DNA of 37,551 nt from assembly GCA_021297815.1 (NCBI GenBank), contig JAJTGK010000038.1, positions 1 through 37,551 on the forward strand, written 5' to 3'. Positions 8,363-18,300 of the stretch are shown piece after piece. Within the stretch, counting starts at the first letter, position 1; every line of letters begins with the position of its first letter. This DNA comes from Planctomycetaceae bacterium (GTDB taxonomy: Bacteria > Planctomycetota > Phycisphaerae > Phycisphaerales > SM1A02). The notes beneath the pieces are model-generated. The model worked only from the letters and a program-made list of their open reading frames with translations. It was not told the origin of the DNA and ran no database searches. Both the position numbers and the translations under genes were made by a program.

Positions 8363-8369
8363 TAGCATG
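8363..8369. promoter_or_regulatory. Symmetric divergent -10 element between two sulfotransferase genes
   Basis: The seven bases TAGCATG contain TAGCAT on the plus strand (8363-8368) and CATGCT on the minus strand (8369-8364). Each hexamer is followed by exactly six bases and then a start codon: ATG at 8375 on plus, ATG at 8357 on minus. There is no room for Shine-Dalgarno sequences. Near-palindromic -10 elements are known to drive divergent transcription in bacteria. Neither hexamer is a strong consensus match. Confidence 0.42.
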
Positions 8370-8374
8370 GCCGC

Positions 8375-9202
8375 ATGGCGATCTTGCCGTCCGATCCGCC
8401 CCTCGGCCAGGAGCAGGCCGCGATGCTGACCGACGCGCGCGCGAAGCCCTTCGAGCGGCTGACGGCGCCGTGGCGCGCGCTGCCCGACTTTCTCGTGGTC
8501 GGCGCGCAGAAGGCGGGCACCACCACGCTCCACGAACTGCTGGTCGCGCATCCGCAGGTCGCGATGTCGCGGCACAAGGAATGCAATGTGCTCACGCGCG
8601 CCGAGGCGACGCGCCTCGGGTACCGCGCGTACTTCCCGTATCGCGGGCGACTGCGGCGCGCTGCGGTCCGCCGCGTCGGCGAGGCCACCCCGTACTACCT
8701 CGTGCATCCGTTGGCTCCGCAACGGGCCGCAGCCTGGCTGCCCGGGGTTCGCGCGGTGGCGTTGCTGCGCGACCCGATCGAGCGCGCGTGGAGCCACTAC
8801 CGCCATAGCGTGCGCCTTGGGGTCGAGCGGCTCGACTTTGTGGCGGCGCTCGAGGCTGAGGCGGAGCGTGTGAAGCTGCAGGACGGGGAGCCGTTCCGCC
8901 GCCACTCGTACGCGGCGCGCGGGCGCTACGCCGAGCAGCTCGAGCGCTGGTTTTCGGCGATCGGTCGCGAGAACATGCTCGTGCTCGGATTCGGCGAGGT
9001 CGTCCGCCGTCCTGAGATCGGTCTGCCGAAGCTCGCGGAGTTTCTCGGGATCGACGACCTCTTTCCGCGCGCCGTGCCCGAGAGCAACCGCGGGGTCGAC
9101 ATGGGACGCATGCCTCACGCGGCGCGCGAACGGCTCGAGTCGCATTTCACCGAGCCGAACGCGCAGCTCGAGCGACTGCTCGGCCGGCTGCCCGACTGGT
9201 AG
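8375..9202 (+). CDS. Sulfotransferase (heparan N-sulfotransferase-like family)
   Basis: The 275-residue product has the QKAGTT form of the PAPS loop (FLVVGAQKAGTTTLHELLVA, near residues 45-64), with the catalytic-region Lys found in carbohydrate sulfotransferases of the Sulfotransfer_1 family. HKECNVLT and VGEATPYYLV follow in the expected order. RAVALLRDPIERAWSHYRHS provides the 3'-phosphate site. The C-terminal NRGVDMGRMP and the LESHFTEPNAQLERLLG tail (family end pattern 'Y..pN..L..ll') are also typical. The likely substrate is a polysaccharide or glycolipid. The ATG at 8375 has no ribosome-binding site but lies six bases after TAGCAT. Confidence 0.9.
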   Translation: MAILPSDPPLGQEQAAMLTDARAKPFERLTAPWRALPDFLVVGAQKAGTTTLHELLVAHPQVAMSRHKECNVLTRAEATRLGYRAYFPYRGRLRRAAVRRVGEATPYYLVHPLAPQRAAAWLPGVRAVALLRDPIERAWSHYRHSVRLGVERLDFVAALEAEAERVKLQDGEPFRRHSYAARGRYAEQLERWFSAIGRENMLVLGFGEVVRRPEIGLPKLAEFLGIDDLFPRAVPESNRGVDMGRMPHAARERLESHFTEPNAQLERLLGRLPDW

Positions 9203-9206
9203 CAGG

Positions 9207-9224
9207 CGCCCGCAGATGCGGGCG
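9207..9224. terminator. Hairpin between convergent sulfotransferase and smc genes
   Basis: CGCCCGC, loop AGAT, GCGGGCG: a perfect seven-base-pair GC-rich stem with a four-base loop just after the sulfotransferase stop, in the 57 bases between the two converging genes. The following T content is poor on both strands (GATCGTT on plus), so termination may be weak or need Rho. Confidence 0.45.
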
Positions 9225-9259
9225 ATCGTTCACACAGAAACGCGAGCCCGCAGCGGCGC

Positions 9260-12200
9260 CTACTCCCATGCGCCCGCGAGGCTGGTGCTTGGCGCAGCCT
9301 GCGCGGCGGCGGGGGTGACCTCGATCTCGACGCTCGCGAGCGTCGACACGGACTCGTCGGCCTGCGGCTCCAGCACGGCACGCTCGGACGCCGCCTTGTT
9401 CAGGCGTCCGTCGCTGCCGACCTCCTCGAACTTCACCGCCACGCGGCGGCTCACGCCGCGCTCGGGCATGGTGACGCCGTAGAGCTGGTGGCAGGCCTGC
9501 ATCGTGCGCTTGTGGTGCGTGATCACGATGAAGTGCGACACATCGAGGAACGGCTCGAGCGCCTTGCAGAAGCGTTCGACATTCGCCTCGTCGAGCGCGG
9601 CATCGACCTCGTCGAGGATGCAGAACGGCGACGGCTTCGACTGGAAGATCGCCATGAGGAGCGCGACCGCCGTCATCGTCTTCTCGCCGCCCGAGAGCTG
9701 GCTGATGACGCGCGGCTCCTTGCCTGGCGGCTTCGCGCGGATCTCGACGCCCGACTCGAGCCAGTCGGTCTCGCCGTTCTCGAGCGGAAGCAGGTAGATG
9801 TCGGCGCTGCCGCCGCCGAACAGCCGGCGGAACATGCCCGTCGGGCCCGCGAAGGTCTCGCGCACGCGATCGAAGGTCTGCTGGAAGCGCGTGCGGCTCG
9901 CGTCGTCGAGCTCCTTGACGAGCGCCTCGAGGCTCGACTTCGCGCTGTCGATGTCGGCGAGCTGCTTCACGAGCTCCTCGTTGCGCACCTCGAGCTGCGA
10001 GAGCTCGTCGATGGCGTCGAGGTTCACATTGCCGAGCTTGCGGATCGCGTCCTTGAGGTCGTCGATCTCGGTCTGCGCAGGCTCGCGCTCGAGGGCGACG
10101 AAGCCCTCGGCCGCGCGCTCCTCGAGGTACGCGTCGTAGTTGCCGCGCAGGTCGAGCTCGATCTCCGACAGCGTCTGCTCCTCGAGGCTTTCGCGGCGAA
10201 CCTCGAGCTCGCGCCGCGAGAGTTCGACCGCGTGGCTGTTGCGCTCGACGCGCGAGGCCTCGGTGCGCGCCGCATCGACGCCGCGCGCCGACTGCTCGAC
10301 GGCCGTCTGCGCGTCGCGCAGCCTGCCTGCCATCGAGGCGAATTCCTCGGCCAGGGCCGCGAGACCCGCCGACGCCTCGGCAAGTTCGGCGCTGCTCTCC
10401 TCGAGCGTGGCCTCGGCGCGTTCGATCGTGGCAAGTCGGCGCACGGTGCTCTCGCGAAGGGCGCTCGCCTGGCGCGCGACCTCGGCGGCGCGTGCCTCGA
10501 GATGGCGTTTTTCACGGCGCGCAGCGTCGAGCGCGGCCTGCGCCTCGGCGGTCTTCACGCGCGCGGCGGCCACGAGTTCGGCGGCCTCGGTCGAACGGGC
10601 CTTCGCCGCGTCGACGGAGGCGCGCGCCTCGTCGCGGCGGCGGGTGGCTTCTCCTGCGTCCTGGGTGGCGCTGTCGAGTCGCTCGTACACGCCGCGCGCC
10701 TCGTCCTCGCTTGCGCGCAGGCGCTCGACGAGGTGCCCGCGCTCGTTGGCGGCCGACTCGCGCTGACGCTCGATCTGGCGCATGAGCTGCTCGAGACGCT
10801 CCGCCTGGTGGGCGGCGTCGAGCGCGCTGCGGCGGGCCTCGGCGAGCTGCTGGTTGGCGGCGCGCGAGGCTTCCTGCGCGGCCTTCGACTCGACCTCGAG
10901 GCGCAGCGACTCCTCCTCGAGCGCGGCGATCTGGACGGCGAGTTCGTTCGAGCGTGTGTTGAGTTCGGCGAGTTCGGCGCGCCGCGCCAGGAATCCGCCG
11001 CTCGCGGTGTCGGTGCGCGCGGCGGCGTTGGCGATCACGCGGCCGCGGTCGTCGACAAGGACACCCGTGCGCGTCGCGATGCGGCAGCCCGCAAGCGCGC
11101 CCGAGGCGAGCGCGAGCGCCGTCTCGACCGAGTCGACCACGAAGGTCGCGCCGAGGAGCCGCTCGGCGAGCGGCCGCACGCGCGGATCGATGCGGACGAG
11201 TTCGAGGAGGGGAGTCGCCCCCGAAACCGCGCCGAGCGGCGCGCTGCGCGCGGACCCGCCTGCGTTCGCCGCCGCGAACGACACGCGCGAGCGCAGCGAC
11301 AGCGCCGCCTGCGCAAGCGCGGGAAGCGCCGCGGCATCTTCGGTGACGACGAGCTCGAGCAGGTCGCCGAGCGCGCATTCGACCGCCTCGGCGTCGGCGC
11401 GGTCGGTGTCGACGAGGTCGGCGAGCACGCCCACCACGGCGGGGAACCGCGACTTGTCCGAGAGCACGGCGCGCACGCCCGAGCCAAGGCCCTCGTGGGC
11501 GCGACTCATCTCGTCGAGCACGCGGCGTCGGCTCTCGACCGCGGTGCGGTCGTCGCGCACGCGCGCAAGCTCGCGCGCAAGCTGCGACTGCGAGTCGCCG
11601 AGCGCGCTCGCCATGACCAGGCGTTCATCGAGCCGGCGCTGGATGCGCTCGATCTCGTCCTGCGCGACCTGTCCGCGCACGACATGCGCAAGGCGCGCGG
11701 CGCGGTGCTGGTCGATCTCGCGCGCAAACGGCTCGAGACGCGTCTCGAGGCGGCGCATCTCTTCGGTCAGCGAGCGGCTGCGCGATTCGATCGCGGCCAG
11801 CCGCTGGGCCAGCGCGCCGCGTTCACGCTCGAGCCGCGCGGCCTGCTCGGCCAGCGCGTCGGCCACGCGGGTCGCCTCGAAGGCCTGCTGCTGCGCCTCG
11901 ATGCGGCGTTCGTTCTGGGCCTGCGCGGCGCGCTCGGCGTCGGCGGCGGCCTCCTGCGCGGCCGCGACCTGCTCCTCGGCCTGCGAGGTCTGCGTCGCAA
12001 GCGTGTCGGTCTCGGCCTCGAGCGACGAAAGCTGGGTGCGCTCGGCCTCGAGCCCCGTGCGAGCCTCGTCGAGCGTGCGCTGCGCGAACTCGGCGCGCTG
12101 CTTCGCCTGGCTCTCGAGCCCACCAAGCTCGAGCCTGCGCTGCTCGAGTCGGTGCTGCTCGGTCTCGACCGCGTGACGCGCGATCTCGGCTTCCTGCTTC

Positions 12201-13126
12201 GCGTCCTCGGCGTGGGTCAGCGCCTCGGCTACGGTGGCGCGCTCCTCCTCGAGCACGGCGAGTTCGCTCGTCAGGCCCTTCAGCCGCTCGACGAGTTCGT
12301 GGTAGACATCGAGTGACAGCGCGCGGCGCAGCTCGCGCCGACGCACATCGAGCTCCTGGAAGCGCCGCGCCTTGTCGGCCTGTCCGCGCACGATGCGCAG
12401 GCGGCGCTCGGTGTTCGCCAGCTGCTCGCGCGTGGCGACGAGGTTCTTCTCGGCCGCCTCGAGCTTGCGCGACGCCTCGACCTTGCGCACGCGGAAGCGC
12501 GCGACGCCCGCGGCCTCCTCGAGGATCGCCCGCCGCTCGACGGGGTTCGCAAGCAGCATCGCGTCGACCTTGCCCTGCTCGATGATCGAGTAGGCGTCGT
12601 TGCCGATGCCCGTGTCGAGGAACAGGTCACGGATGTCCTTCAGGCGGACCTTGCGGCCGTTGATCAGGTAGTCGCTCTTGCCGTCGCTCGTCAGGCGGCG
12701 CGTGACCTCGACGAGGTCGGCGTCGATCGGCAGCGTGCGGTTGCGCACCGCGCGGCGGTCGACCATGCGCTCGATCGGCTCGCCCGTCTCGGGGTCGGTC
12801 TCGGGCTCCGCGATCTGGATCTCGTCCTCGGCGCGGTCCTCGCGCTCGACCGACCGCTCAAGCAGGGGGTTGTCGAAGCACAGGGTGACGCTCGCCATGC
12901 CCGCGGGCTTGCGCGCCGCGGAACCCGCGAAGATCACATCGAGCATCGCGCCGCCGCGCAGGCTCTTCGCGCTGCGCTCGCCGAGCACCCACTTCACGGC
13001 ATCGACGACATTCGACTTGCCGCAGCCGTTCGGGCCGACGATGCCCGTGATGGGCGCGTCGAAGCGGAACTCCGTCGGATCGGCGAAGCTCTTGAACCCG
13101 CTCAGGACCAATTTGGCAAGACGCAT
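9260..13126 (-). CDS. smc: Chromosome segregation protein SMC
   Basis: This is the full-length structural maintenance of chromosomes ATPase, 1288 residues, which compacts and organises the chromosome with ScpA/ScpB. The N-terminal head is [20 protein letters not shown] with Walker [21 protein letters not shown] near residues 29-48. Long coiled coils rich in Glu, Arg and Ala flank a hinge near residues 520-680 ([20 protein letters not shown] and [20 protein letters not shown]). The C-terminal head has the signature [20 protein letters not shown] and Walker [27 protein letters not shown] lies about ten bases before the ATG. scpA and scpB are not in the window. The insertion [20 protein letters not shown]-like acidic region near residues 100-120 is longer than in many homologues. 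Confidence 0.97.
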   Translation of the reverse strand: MRLAKLVLSGFKSFADPTEFRFDAPITGIVGPNGCGKSNVVDAVKWVLGERSAKSLRGGAMLDVIFAGSAARKPAGMASVTLCFDNPLLERSVEREDRAEDEIQIAEPETDPETGEPIERMVDRRAVRNRTLPIDADLVEVTRRLTSDGKSDYLINGRKVRLKDIRDLFLDTGIGNDAYSIIEQGKVDAMLLANPVERRAILEEAAGVARFRVRKVEASRKLEAAEKNLVATREQLANTERRLRIVRGQADKARRFQELDVRRRELRRALSLDVYHELVERLKGLTSELAVLEEERATVAEALTHAEDAKQEAEIARHAVETEQHRLEQRRLELGGLESQAKQRAEFAQRTLDEARTGLEAERTQLSSLEAETDTLATQTSQAEEQVAAAQEAAADAERAAQAQNERRIEAQQQAFEATRVADALAEQAARLERERGALAQRLAAIESRSRSLTEEMRRLETRLEPFAREIDQHRAARLAHVVRGQVAQDEIERIQRRLDERLVMASALGDSQSQLARELARVRDDRTAVESRRRVLDEMSRAHEGLGSGVRAVLSDKSRFPAVVGVLADLVDTDRADAEAVECALGDLLELVVTEDAAALPALAQAALSLRSRVSFAAANAGGSARSAPLGAVSGATPLLELVRIDPRVRPLAERLLGATFVVDSVETALALASGALAGCRIATRTGVLVDDRGRVIANAAARTDTASGGFLARRAELAELNTRSNELAVQIAALEEESLRLEVESKAAQEASRAANQQLAEARRSALDAAHQAERLEQLMRQIERQRESAANERGHLVERLRASEDEARGVYERLDSATQDAGEATRRRDEARASVDAAKARSTEAAELVAAARVKTAEAQAALDAARREKRHLEARAAEVARQASALRESTVRRLATIERAEATLEESSAELAEASAGLAALAEEFASMAGRLRDAQTAVEQSARGVDAARTEASRVERNSHAVELSRRELEVRRESLEEQTLSEIELDLRGNYDAYLEERAAEGFVALEREPAQTEIDDLKDAIRKLGNVNLDAIDELSQLEVRNEELVKQLADIDSAKSSLEALVKELDDASRTRFQQTFDRVRETFAGPTGMFRRLFGGGSADIYLLPLENGETDWLESGVEIRAKPPGKEPRVISQLSGGEKTMTAVALLMAIFQSKPSPFCILDEVDAALDEANVERFCKALEPFLDVSHFIVITHHKRTMQACHQLYGVTMPERGVSRRVAVKFEEVGSDGRLNKAASERAVLEPQADESVSTLASVEIEVTPAAAQAAPSTSLAGAWE

Positions 13127-13261
13127 CGCTCATCGACCTCCGTGTCACTGGACGCCCGCGTCGAACGAACGCGGCCGCGGCCGTGCCGACGCCCCTCCTG
13201 GGCGGTTCGGCTCGGCGCTCTCTTGGTCGCGAGGCCCGCGCACTGCGGCGGGTCGCTCGCG

Positions 13262-15127
13262 TCACCTCGGCACAGTATCGCGTCCCGGGACGGGAACTTC
13301 AACCGGCGGCGGCGGCTCGACCGTGGCGAGGTCGCTCGGCGCCGCGGGGTTGCTCGGCGCCGCGGTCTTCTCGGGGTCGAAGTCGGGCCTGCTGACCTGC
13401 TCCTCGTCCTGCTGGCTGCGGAGGATCGCCGCGAGGACGCGGTCCTGCTCGGCCTTGAAGTCGGACTTGATGTAGCCCGCCCGCCAGAGCTGGTGCACCG
13501 CGCCGATCGTCTCGCCGTACGACAGTCCGATGCCCGGGTAGGGCTTCTCGACGGTCGTCTTGTGGCCAAGGAAGGGGATGAACTCCGAGAGCCGCGGGTC
13601 GCTGACCTGGATTTCGGGGCGCGACTCGTCGTTCGGGCGCCAGAAGACCTGGATCTCGTCGTCGATCGAATCGGCCTTCATGAGCAGACGGTTGCTCCAC
13701 GCCGCGTGCGTCAGCGGGCGCTCGACCGCGAGCTCGTTGCCGAAGACGGCGATGGTCGGGCGGCCGCTCTGCGAGACATAGACGAGCGGGATCGAGCTCG
13801 GCACCAGCGCGACATCGAACTTCCCGTCGATGTTCATGCGGGCGATCACGGGGTCCTTGCGCTTGACCAGCGCCTCGTAGGTCGCGAGACGCACATCGAC
13901 ATCGGGGTCGTCGAGCAGCGGACGCAGGCCGATGTCGACATCGGGGTTGAAGTCCATCGCGCCGAGGAGTTCGATCGCCTTCAGCCGGTTCTCGACCGAT
14001 CCGCCCGTCGCAAGCGACAGCAGCGGCTTGACCGCCAGCGGATCGTCGAGCGCCGCACCCGCCTCGAGGGCCGCCATGCGCGGGTTCTCCTCGGGGTAGT
14101 CGTAGAGATCCTCGATGACGGGCAGCGCGCGCTTGCCGAGCGCGCGGAAGCGCCACATCGCGCTGCGGGCGTTGCCAGGGTTCGCGACCAGCGCGCGGCG
14201 CACGGCGAGCGCGGTGGCCTCGGTCGAGGTCACATCGAGCGGCACATGGCGCACGAGCTGGATGAAGTCCTCGGTCTTGCCGTGGTACGACGGCGGCACG
14301 CAGAGGTCGATCGAGTCGGCGTTCTCGCCGCGCGCGGTCTCGGAGTCCTGCTTCGGCTCGCGCGGGAAGGTCGAGTTGATGGCCGACTGGATCGTGCGCG
14401 CGCGCGTGTGGCTCGAGGTCGCGAGCTTCAGCTTGATCGGCAGGTCCTTCGACACGCGGCCGCCGTCGAGGATGCGACCCACGAGCCTGTTCACCGCGTC
14501 GCTGCGCGTGGCGCCAGGTTCGACGAACGGGTTGATGAAGATCGGTCCCTTGCCCTCGGCGATGATCTGCGCCTGGCGCGATCCGACGAGCAGCGGGCCA
14601 GGCCGCAGTTCGGTCGTGTAGAGGCGGCCGCCCTCGAGGCTCGTCACATCGGTGCCGGGAAGCGCGCTCACGCGCAGGTCGAACTTGGTGTCCTCGGTCG
14701 CGCCAGGGGGCACGACGCCTTCGACCACCACGACCGCGGTGTCGGGGCTGTCGAGCATCTTCTGCGGCGTCAGGCCGTCGGGGCTCGACGCGGGGTTGCC
14801 GATGCCGCGGCGCGCGAGTTCCTGCAGCATCATTGCGCGGACTTCGGCGGGCATGAGCCGTCCGCCCGTCTCCTTCAGGCCGACCACGATGCCGTAGCCG
14901 CGCACCACCACGGGCCGCAGGCCGTCGACGACGGTCTCGCTGGCCACGGTGCCGCGCATGATCGGGTCGACATCGAGGACGAAGTTCGCGGCGTTCGCGC
15001 GGTCCTGCTGGGGCTTGGGCGGCACGCGCTCGATGACCTCGCCGCAGCCCGAAAGCGCGGCGACCGCAGCGACGGTCAGGCCGAGGCGGAGCAGGCGCTG
15101 GCGGAGGTGGATGCGGGGGGTCGTCAT
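13262..15127 (-). CDS. Lipoprotein with FlgI-like (P-ring) domain and HEAT repeats
   Basis: The 621-residue product starts with a lipoprotein signal (LGLTVAAVAALSGC, lipobox LSGC). Residues about 45-320 resemble the flagellar P-ring protein FlgI in order and pattern: VVVRGYGIVVGLKETGG, AVVVVEGVVPPGATEDTKFD, VSALPGTDVTSLEGGRLYTT, an IAEGKGPIFINPF strand, GRILDGGRVSKDLPIKLKL and IDLCVPPSYHGKTEDFIQLV. Residues about 340-480 look like HEAT repeats (NPRMAALEAGAALDDPLAVK, ENRLKAIELLGAM, DPDVDVRLATYEALVKRKD). A region mentioning PLVYVSQSGRPTIAVFGNE follows, then a Pro-rich tail. No other flagellar gene is nearby, so a motor role is not implied. The ATG at 15127 has no ribosome-binding site and lies 71 bases after tRNA-Val on the same strand. 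Confidence 0.8.
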   Translation of the reverse strand: MTTPRIHLRQRLLRLGLTVAAVAALSGCGEVIERVPPKPQQDRANAANFVLDVDPIMRGTVASETVVDGLRPVVVRGYGIVVGLKETGGRLMPAEVRAMMLQELARRGIGNPASSPDGLTPQKMLDSPDTAVVVVEGVVPPGATEDTKFDLRVSALPGTDVTSLEGGRLYTTELRPGPLLVGSRQAQIIAEGKGPIFINPFVEPGATRSDAVNRLVGRILDGGRVSKDLPIKLKLATSSHTRARTIQSAINSTFPREPKQDSETARGENADSIDLCVPPSYHGKTEDFIQLVRHVPLDVTSTEATALAVRRALVANPGNARSAMWRFRALGKRALPVIEDLYDYPEENPRMAALEAGAALDDPLAVKPLLSLATGGSVENRLKAIELLGAMDFNPDVDIGLRPLLDDPDVDVRLATYEALVKRKDPVIARMNIDGKFDVALVPSSIPLVYVSQSGRPTIAVFGNELAVERPLTHAAWSNRLLMKADSIDDEIQVFWRPNDESRPEIQVSDPRLSEFIPFLGHKTTVEKPYPGIGLSYGETIGAVHQLWRAGYIKSDFKAEQDRVLAAILRSQQDEEQVSRPDFDPEKTAAPSNPAAPSDLATVEPPPPVEVPVPGRDTVPR

Positions 15128-15198
15128 GGATCGAAGCGGCGTGGTCACGGGCCGAACTGTCCGAACGGCCCCGCGGACGGTTCCGCGCAAGGGCCGAA

Positions 15199-15271
15199 TG
15201 AGCGCTGCAGGACTCGAACCTGCGACACCCGCCGTGTAATGGCGGTGCTCTACCGACTGAGCTAAGCGCCC
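15199..15271 (-). tRNA. tRNA-Val (anticodon UAC)
   Basis: The minus strand folds as a 73-base tRNA. The acceptor stem GGGCGCT pairs with AGCGCTC (one G-U pair). The D arm contains TAGCTCAGTCGGTAGAGCA. The anticodon stem CCGCC/GGCGG encloses loop ATTACAC, giving anticodon TAC (valine, GUA codons). The T arm is GCAGG TTCGAGT CCTGC. The discriminator base is A, and CCA is not encoded (TTC follows), so CCA must be added by the nucleotidyltransferase. Confidence 0.96.
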
Positions 15272-15283
15272 GGCGGGGGGCGC

Positions 15284-15289
15284 AGTGTA
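15284..15289 (-). promoter_or_regulatory. -10 element TACACT for tRNA-Val
   Basis: TACACT (five of six consensus bases) on the minus strand, preceded by GGAG, ends 12 bases before the 5' end of the tRNA. This leaves about five bases of 5' leader for RNase P. No clear -35 at the usual distance. Confidence 0.5.
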
Positions 15290-15363
15290 CTCCGACCGTC
15301 GGCCGCCCTGCGCGGCTTGGCGGGCCTGCGGCGCAGGATCCCACGGGTTGTCGCGGTTCCCGC

Positions 15364-15369
15364 TAGGCT
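15364..15369 (+). promoter_or_regulatory. Possible -10 element TAGGCT for hrpA
   Basis: TAGGCT ends 18 bases before the GTG at 15388, which would give a leader of about 12 bases without a Shine-Dalgarno sequence. It fits the TAnnnT pattern of other promoters in the window. Confidence 0.38.
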
Positions 15370-15387
15370 TCGAGTCCGAGTTTCGCC

Positions 15388-18300
15388 GTGCCCGACTCCG
15401 TCCCAGCGCTGAAGGAACTGCTCGACCGCCTGCAGGCGGCGATGCCTGCCGACCGCCGCGAGCTGCGGGCGCGGATCGGCGGCCTGGAGAAGCGGTTCCG
15501 CGAGAAGGGAGTGGCCGACCCGCGTGCGCTCGCCGTGGTCGAGGACGCGCTCGCGCGCTCGATCGCCGAGCGCGAGCGCCGGAAGGGGCTTGTGCCCGCC
15601 GTCAGCTACCCGCCCGAACTTCCCGTGACGGCGGCGCTTGACGCGCTGCGCGAGGCGATCTCGGCGCACCAGGTCGTCGTGGTCGCGGGCGAGACGGGCT
15701 CGGGCAAGAGCACGCAGCTGCCGAAGCTCTGCCTCGAGCTCGGGCGCGGCGTGGCGGGGCAGATCGCCCACACGCAGCCGCGGCGCATCGCGGCGCGCAG
15801 CGTGGCGCGGCGCGTGGCCGAGGAGCTCGGCGTGCGGCTGGGCGGCGCGGTCGGCGTGAAGGTGCGCTTCGGCGACGAGTCGGGGCGCGACACGCTCGTC
15901 AAGGTGATGACCGACGGCATGCTGCTCGCCGAGACGCGCAACGACCCGCGGCTCGACCGCTACGACACCATCATCGTCGACGAGGCGCACGAGCGCAGCC
16001 TGAACATCGACTTCCTGCTCGGCTACCTGCGGCGCCTGCTGCCGCGGCGGCCCGACCTCAAGATCATCCTCACGAGCGCGACGATCGATGTCGATCGTCT
16101 GGCCGCGCACTTCGGCGCGTGCCCCGTGGTCACGGTATCGGGGCGCGAGCACCCGATCGACATCCGCTACCGCCCGCCCGAGGTGCGCGACCTCGACGAG
16201 GAGGATCCGCGCATGCTCGAGCTCGTGGCGCGCGCGGTCGACGAGATCGATGCGTCGTTCGCCGAGGCGCATGCGTCGTCGCGCGCGGTGCCCGCGCGGC
16301 CCGATGTGCTCGTCTTCCTGTCGGGCGAGCGCGAGATCCGCGAGGTCGAGGCGCATCTCAAGGGGAAGTTCGAGGGTTCGGGCGACCGAGGCACCGAGAT
16401 CGTGCCGCTCTTCGCGCGCCAGGGCCTCGAGGAGCAGGAGCGCGTGTTCTCGCCAGGGCCGAAGCGGCGCATCGTGCTCGCGACGAATGTGGCCGAGACC
16501 TCGCTCACCGTGCCGCGCATCCACGCGGTGGTCGACCCTGGTTTCGCACGCATCGTGCGCTACAGCGCGCGTGCGCGCGTGCAGCGGCTGCCCGTCGAGG
16601 CGATCTCGCAGGCAAGCGCGCGGCAGCGCGCGGGGCGCGCGGGGCGCCTCGGGCCGGGTGTCGCGATTCGGCTCTATTCCGAGGAGAATCACGCGGCGCG
16701 CCCCGCGTTCACGCCGCCCGAGATCCTGCGCACGAACCTGGCGAGCGTGATCCTGCAGATGGAGGCGCTCAACCTCGGGAAGGCAGAGGATTTCCCGTTC
16801 GTCGACCCGCCGTCGGGCCGCGCGCTTGCCGATGGCCGCGCCACGCTCGTCGAGCTCGGCGCGTCGACCGCCGAGGGCCGACTCACGAAGATCGGTCGCG
16901 CGATGAGCCTTCTGCCGCTCGACCCGCGGCTTTCGCGCGAGCTGCTCGCGTCGATCGACGAGCGTTGCCTCGGCGACGCACTCGTCGTGGTGGCGGCGCT
17001 TGCGGTGCAGGATCCGCGCATCCGCCCGCAGGAGGAGCGCGCCTCGGCCGACCTCGCGCATGCGCGCTTCCGCGAGCCGCTGAGCGACTTCGTGTCGTTC
17101 CTGCGCCTCTGGCGCGTGTGGCGCGCCGAGACGAAGGACCTCGGTTCGTCGGCGCGCAGGCGCTGGTGCGAGAAGAACTACCTCTCGCACATGCGCATGC
17201 GCGAGTGGGCCGACACGGTGCAGCAGCTGCGCGAGCTCGTCGAGGAGCACTTCAAGATCCGCGCGGGCGAGACATCCGAGGAGCCCGACCAGAACGCGCT
17301 GCACCGCGCGGTGCTGACGGGATTCGCGTCGCACATCGGCGCGCGCAACGACGCGGCGAAGGCCGAGCGCGGCGAGTACCGCGGCCATTCGGGCGCGCTC
17401 TTCCAGATTCATCCGTCGAGCGCGCTCTCGCGGCGCACGCCCAACTGGATCGTGGCGGCCGAGATCGTGGAGACCACGAAGCGGTTCGCGCGGATCTGCG
17501 CGCGCGTGCAGCCCGAGTGGCTCGTGCGCGTCGCGCCGCACCTCTGCACGCGCAGCTGCTTCGAGCCGCACTTCGTCGACGAGACGGGGCAGGTCGCGGC
17601 GTGGGAGCGCACGGCGTTCGGAGAGCTCGTGCTCGTGCCGAAGCGCCGCGTGCCCTTCGGCCCGATCGACGCGGCGGGCGCGCGCAATGTCTTCATCCAG
17701 GAAGGGCTGGTGCAGGGCAGGGCGCGCACCGAGGGCGCGTTCCTGGCGCAGAACCGCGCGCTCCGCGACGAGCTCGAGGCCGAGGAGGCGCGCGGCCGAA
17801 GGCGGGGGCTGCTGCTCGAGGACGACGCGGCGTTCGCATTCTACGACGCGCGTGTTCCTGCCGAGATCCACTCGACGCCGTCGTTCGAGCGCTGGCGCGC
17901 CGATGTGGAGCGGCGCGACCCGCGGCTTCTTGTCATGCAGGAATCCGACCTCCTGCGCGAGGGCGCCGCGCGCGCCGACGCGGCGGCGTTTCCGCGCGAG
18001 GCGCGCCTCGACGAACTGGCCGTTCCGCTCGACTACCGCCACGACCCCGTGGACCACGCCGACGGCGTGACCGCGCGTGTGCCTGTCGAGGCGCTCACGC
18101 TCGTCGACGCATCGCGATTCGAGTGGCTCGTGCCCGGCATGCTGCCCGAGAAGGTCGAGGCGCTCGTGCGCTCGCTGCCGAAGCCGCTGCGCGTGCGGCT
18201 GTTTCCGATCGAGGAGGTCGTGCAGGGCGCGGTCGAGGCGCTCGAGTTCGGGCGCGGCTCGCTCAAGGCGCAGCTCGCGCGGCACCTGTCGCTGGTCGCG

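Noticed and set aside
13262-15127. A flagellar operon, suggested by the FlgI-like domain.
   Set aside because: No other flagellar gene is in the window, and the protein has a lipobox and HEAT repeats that normal FlgI lacks.
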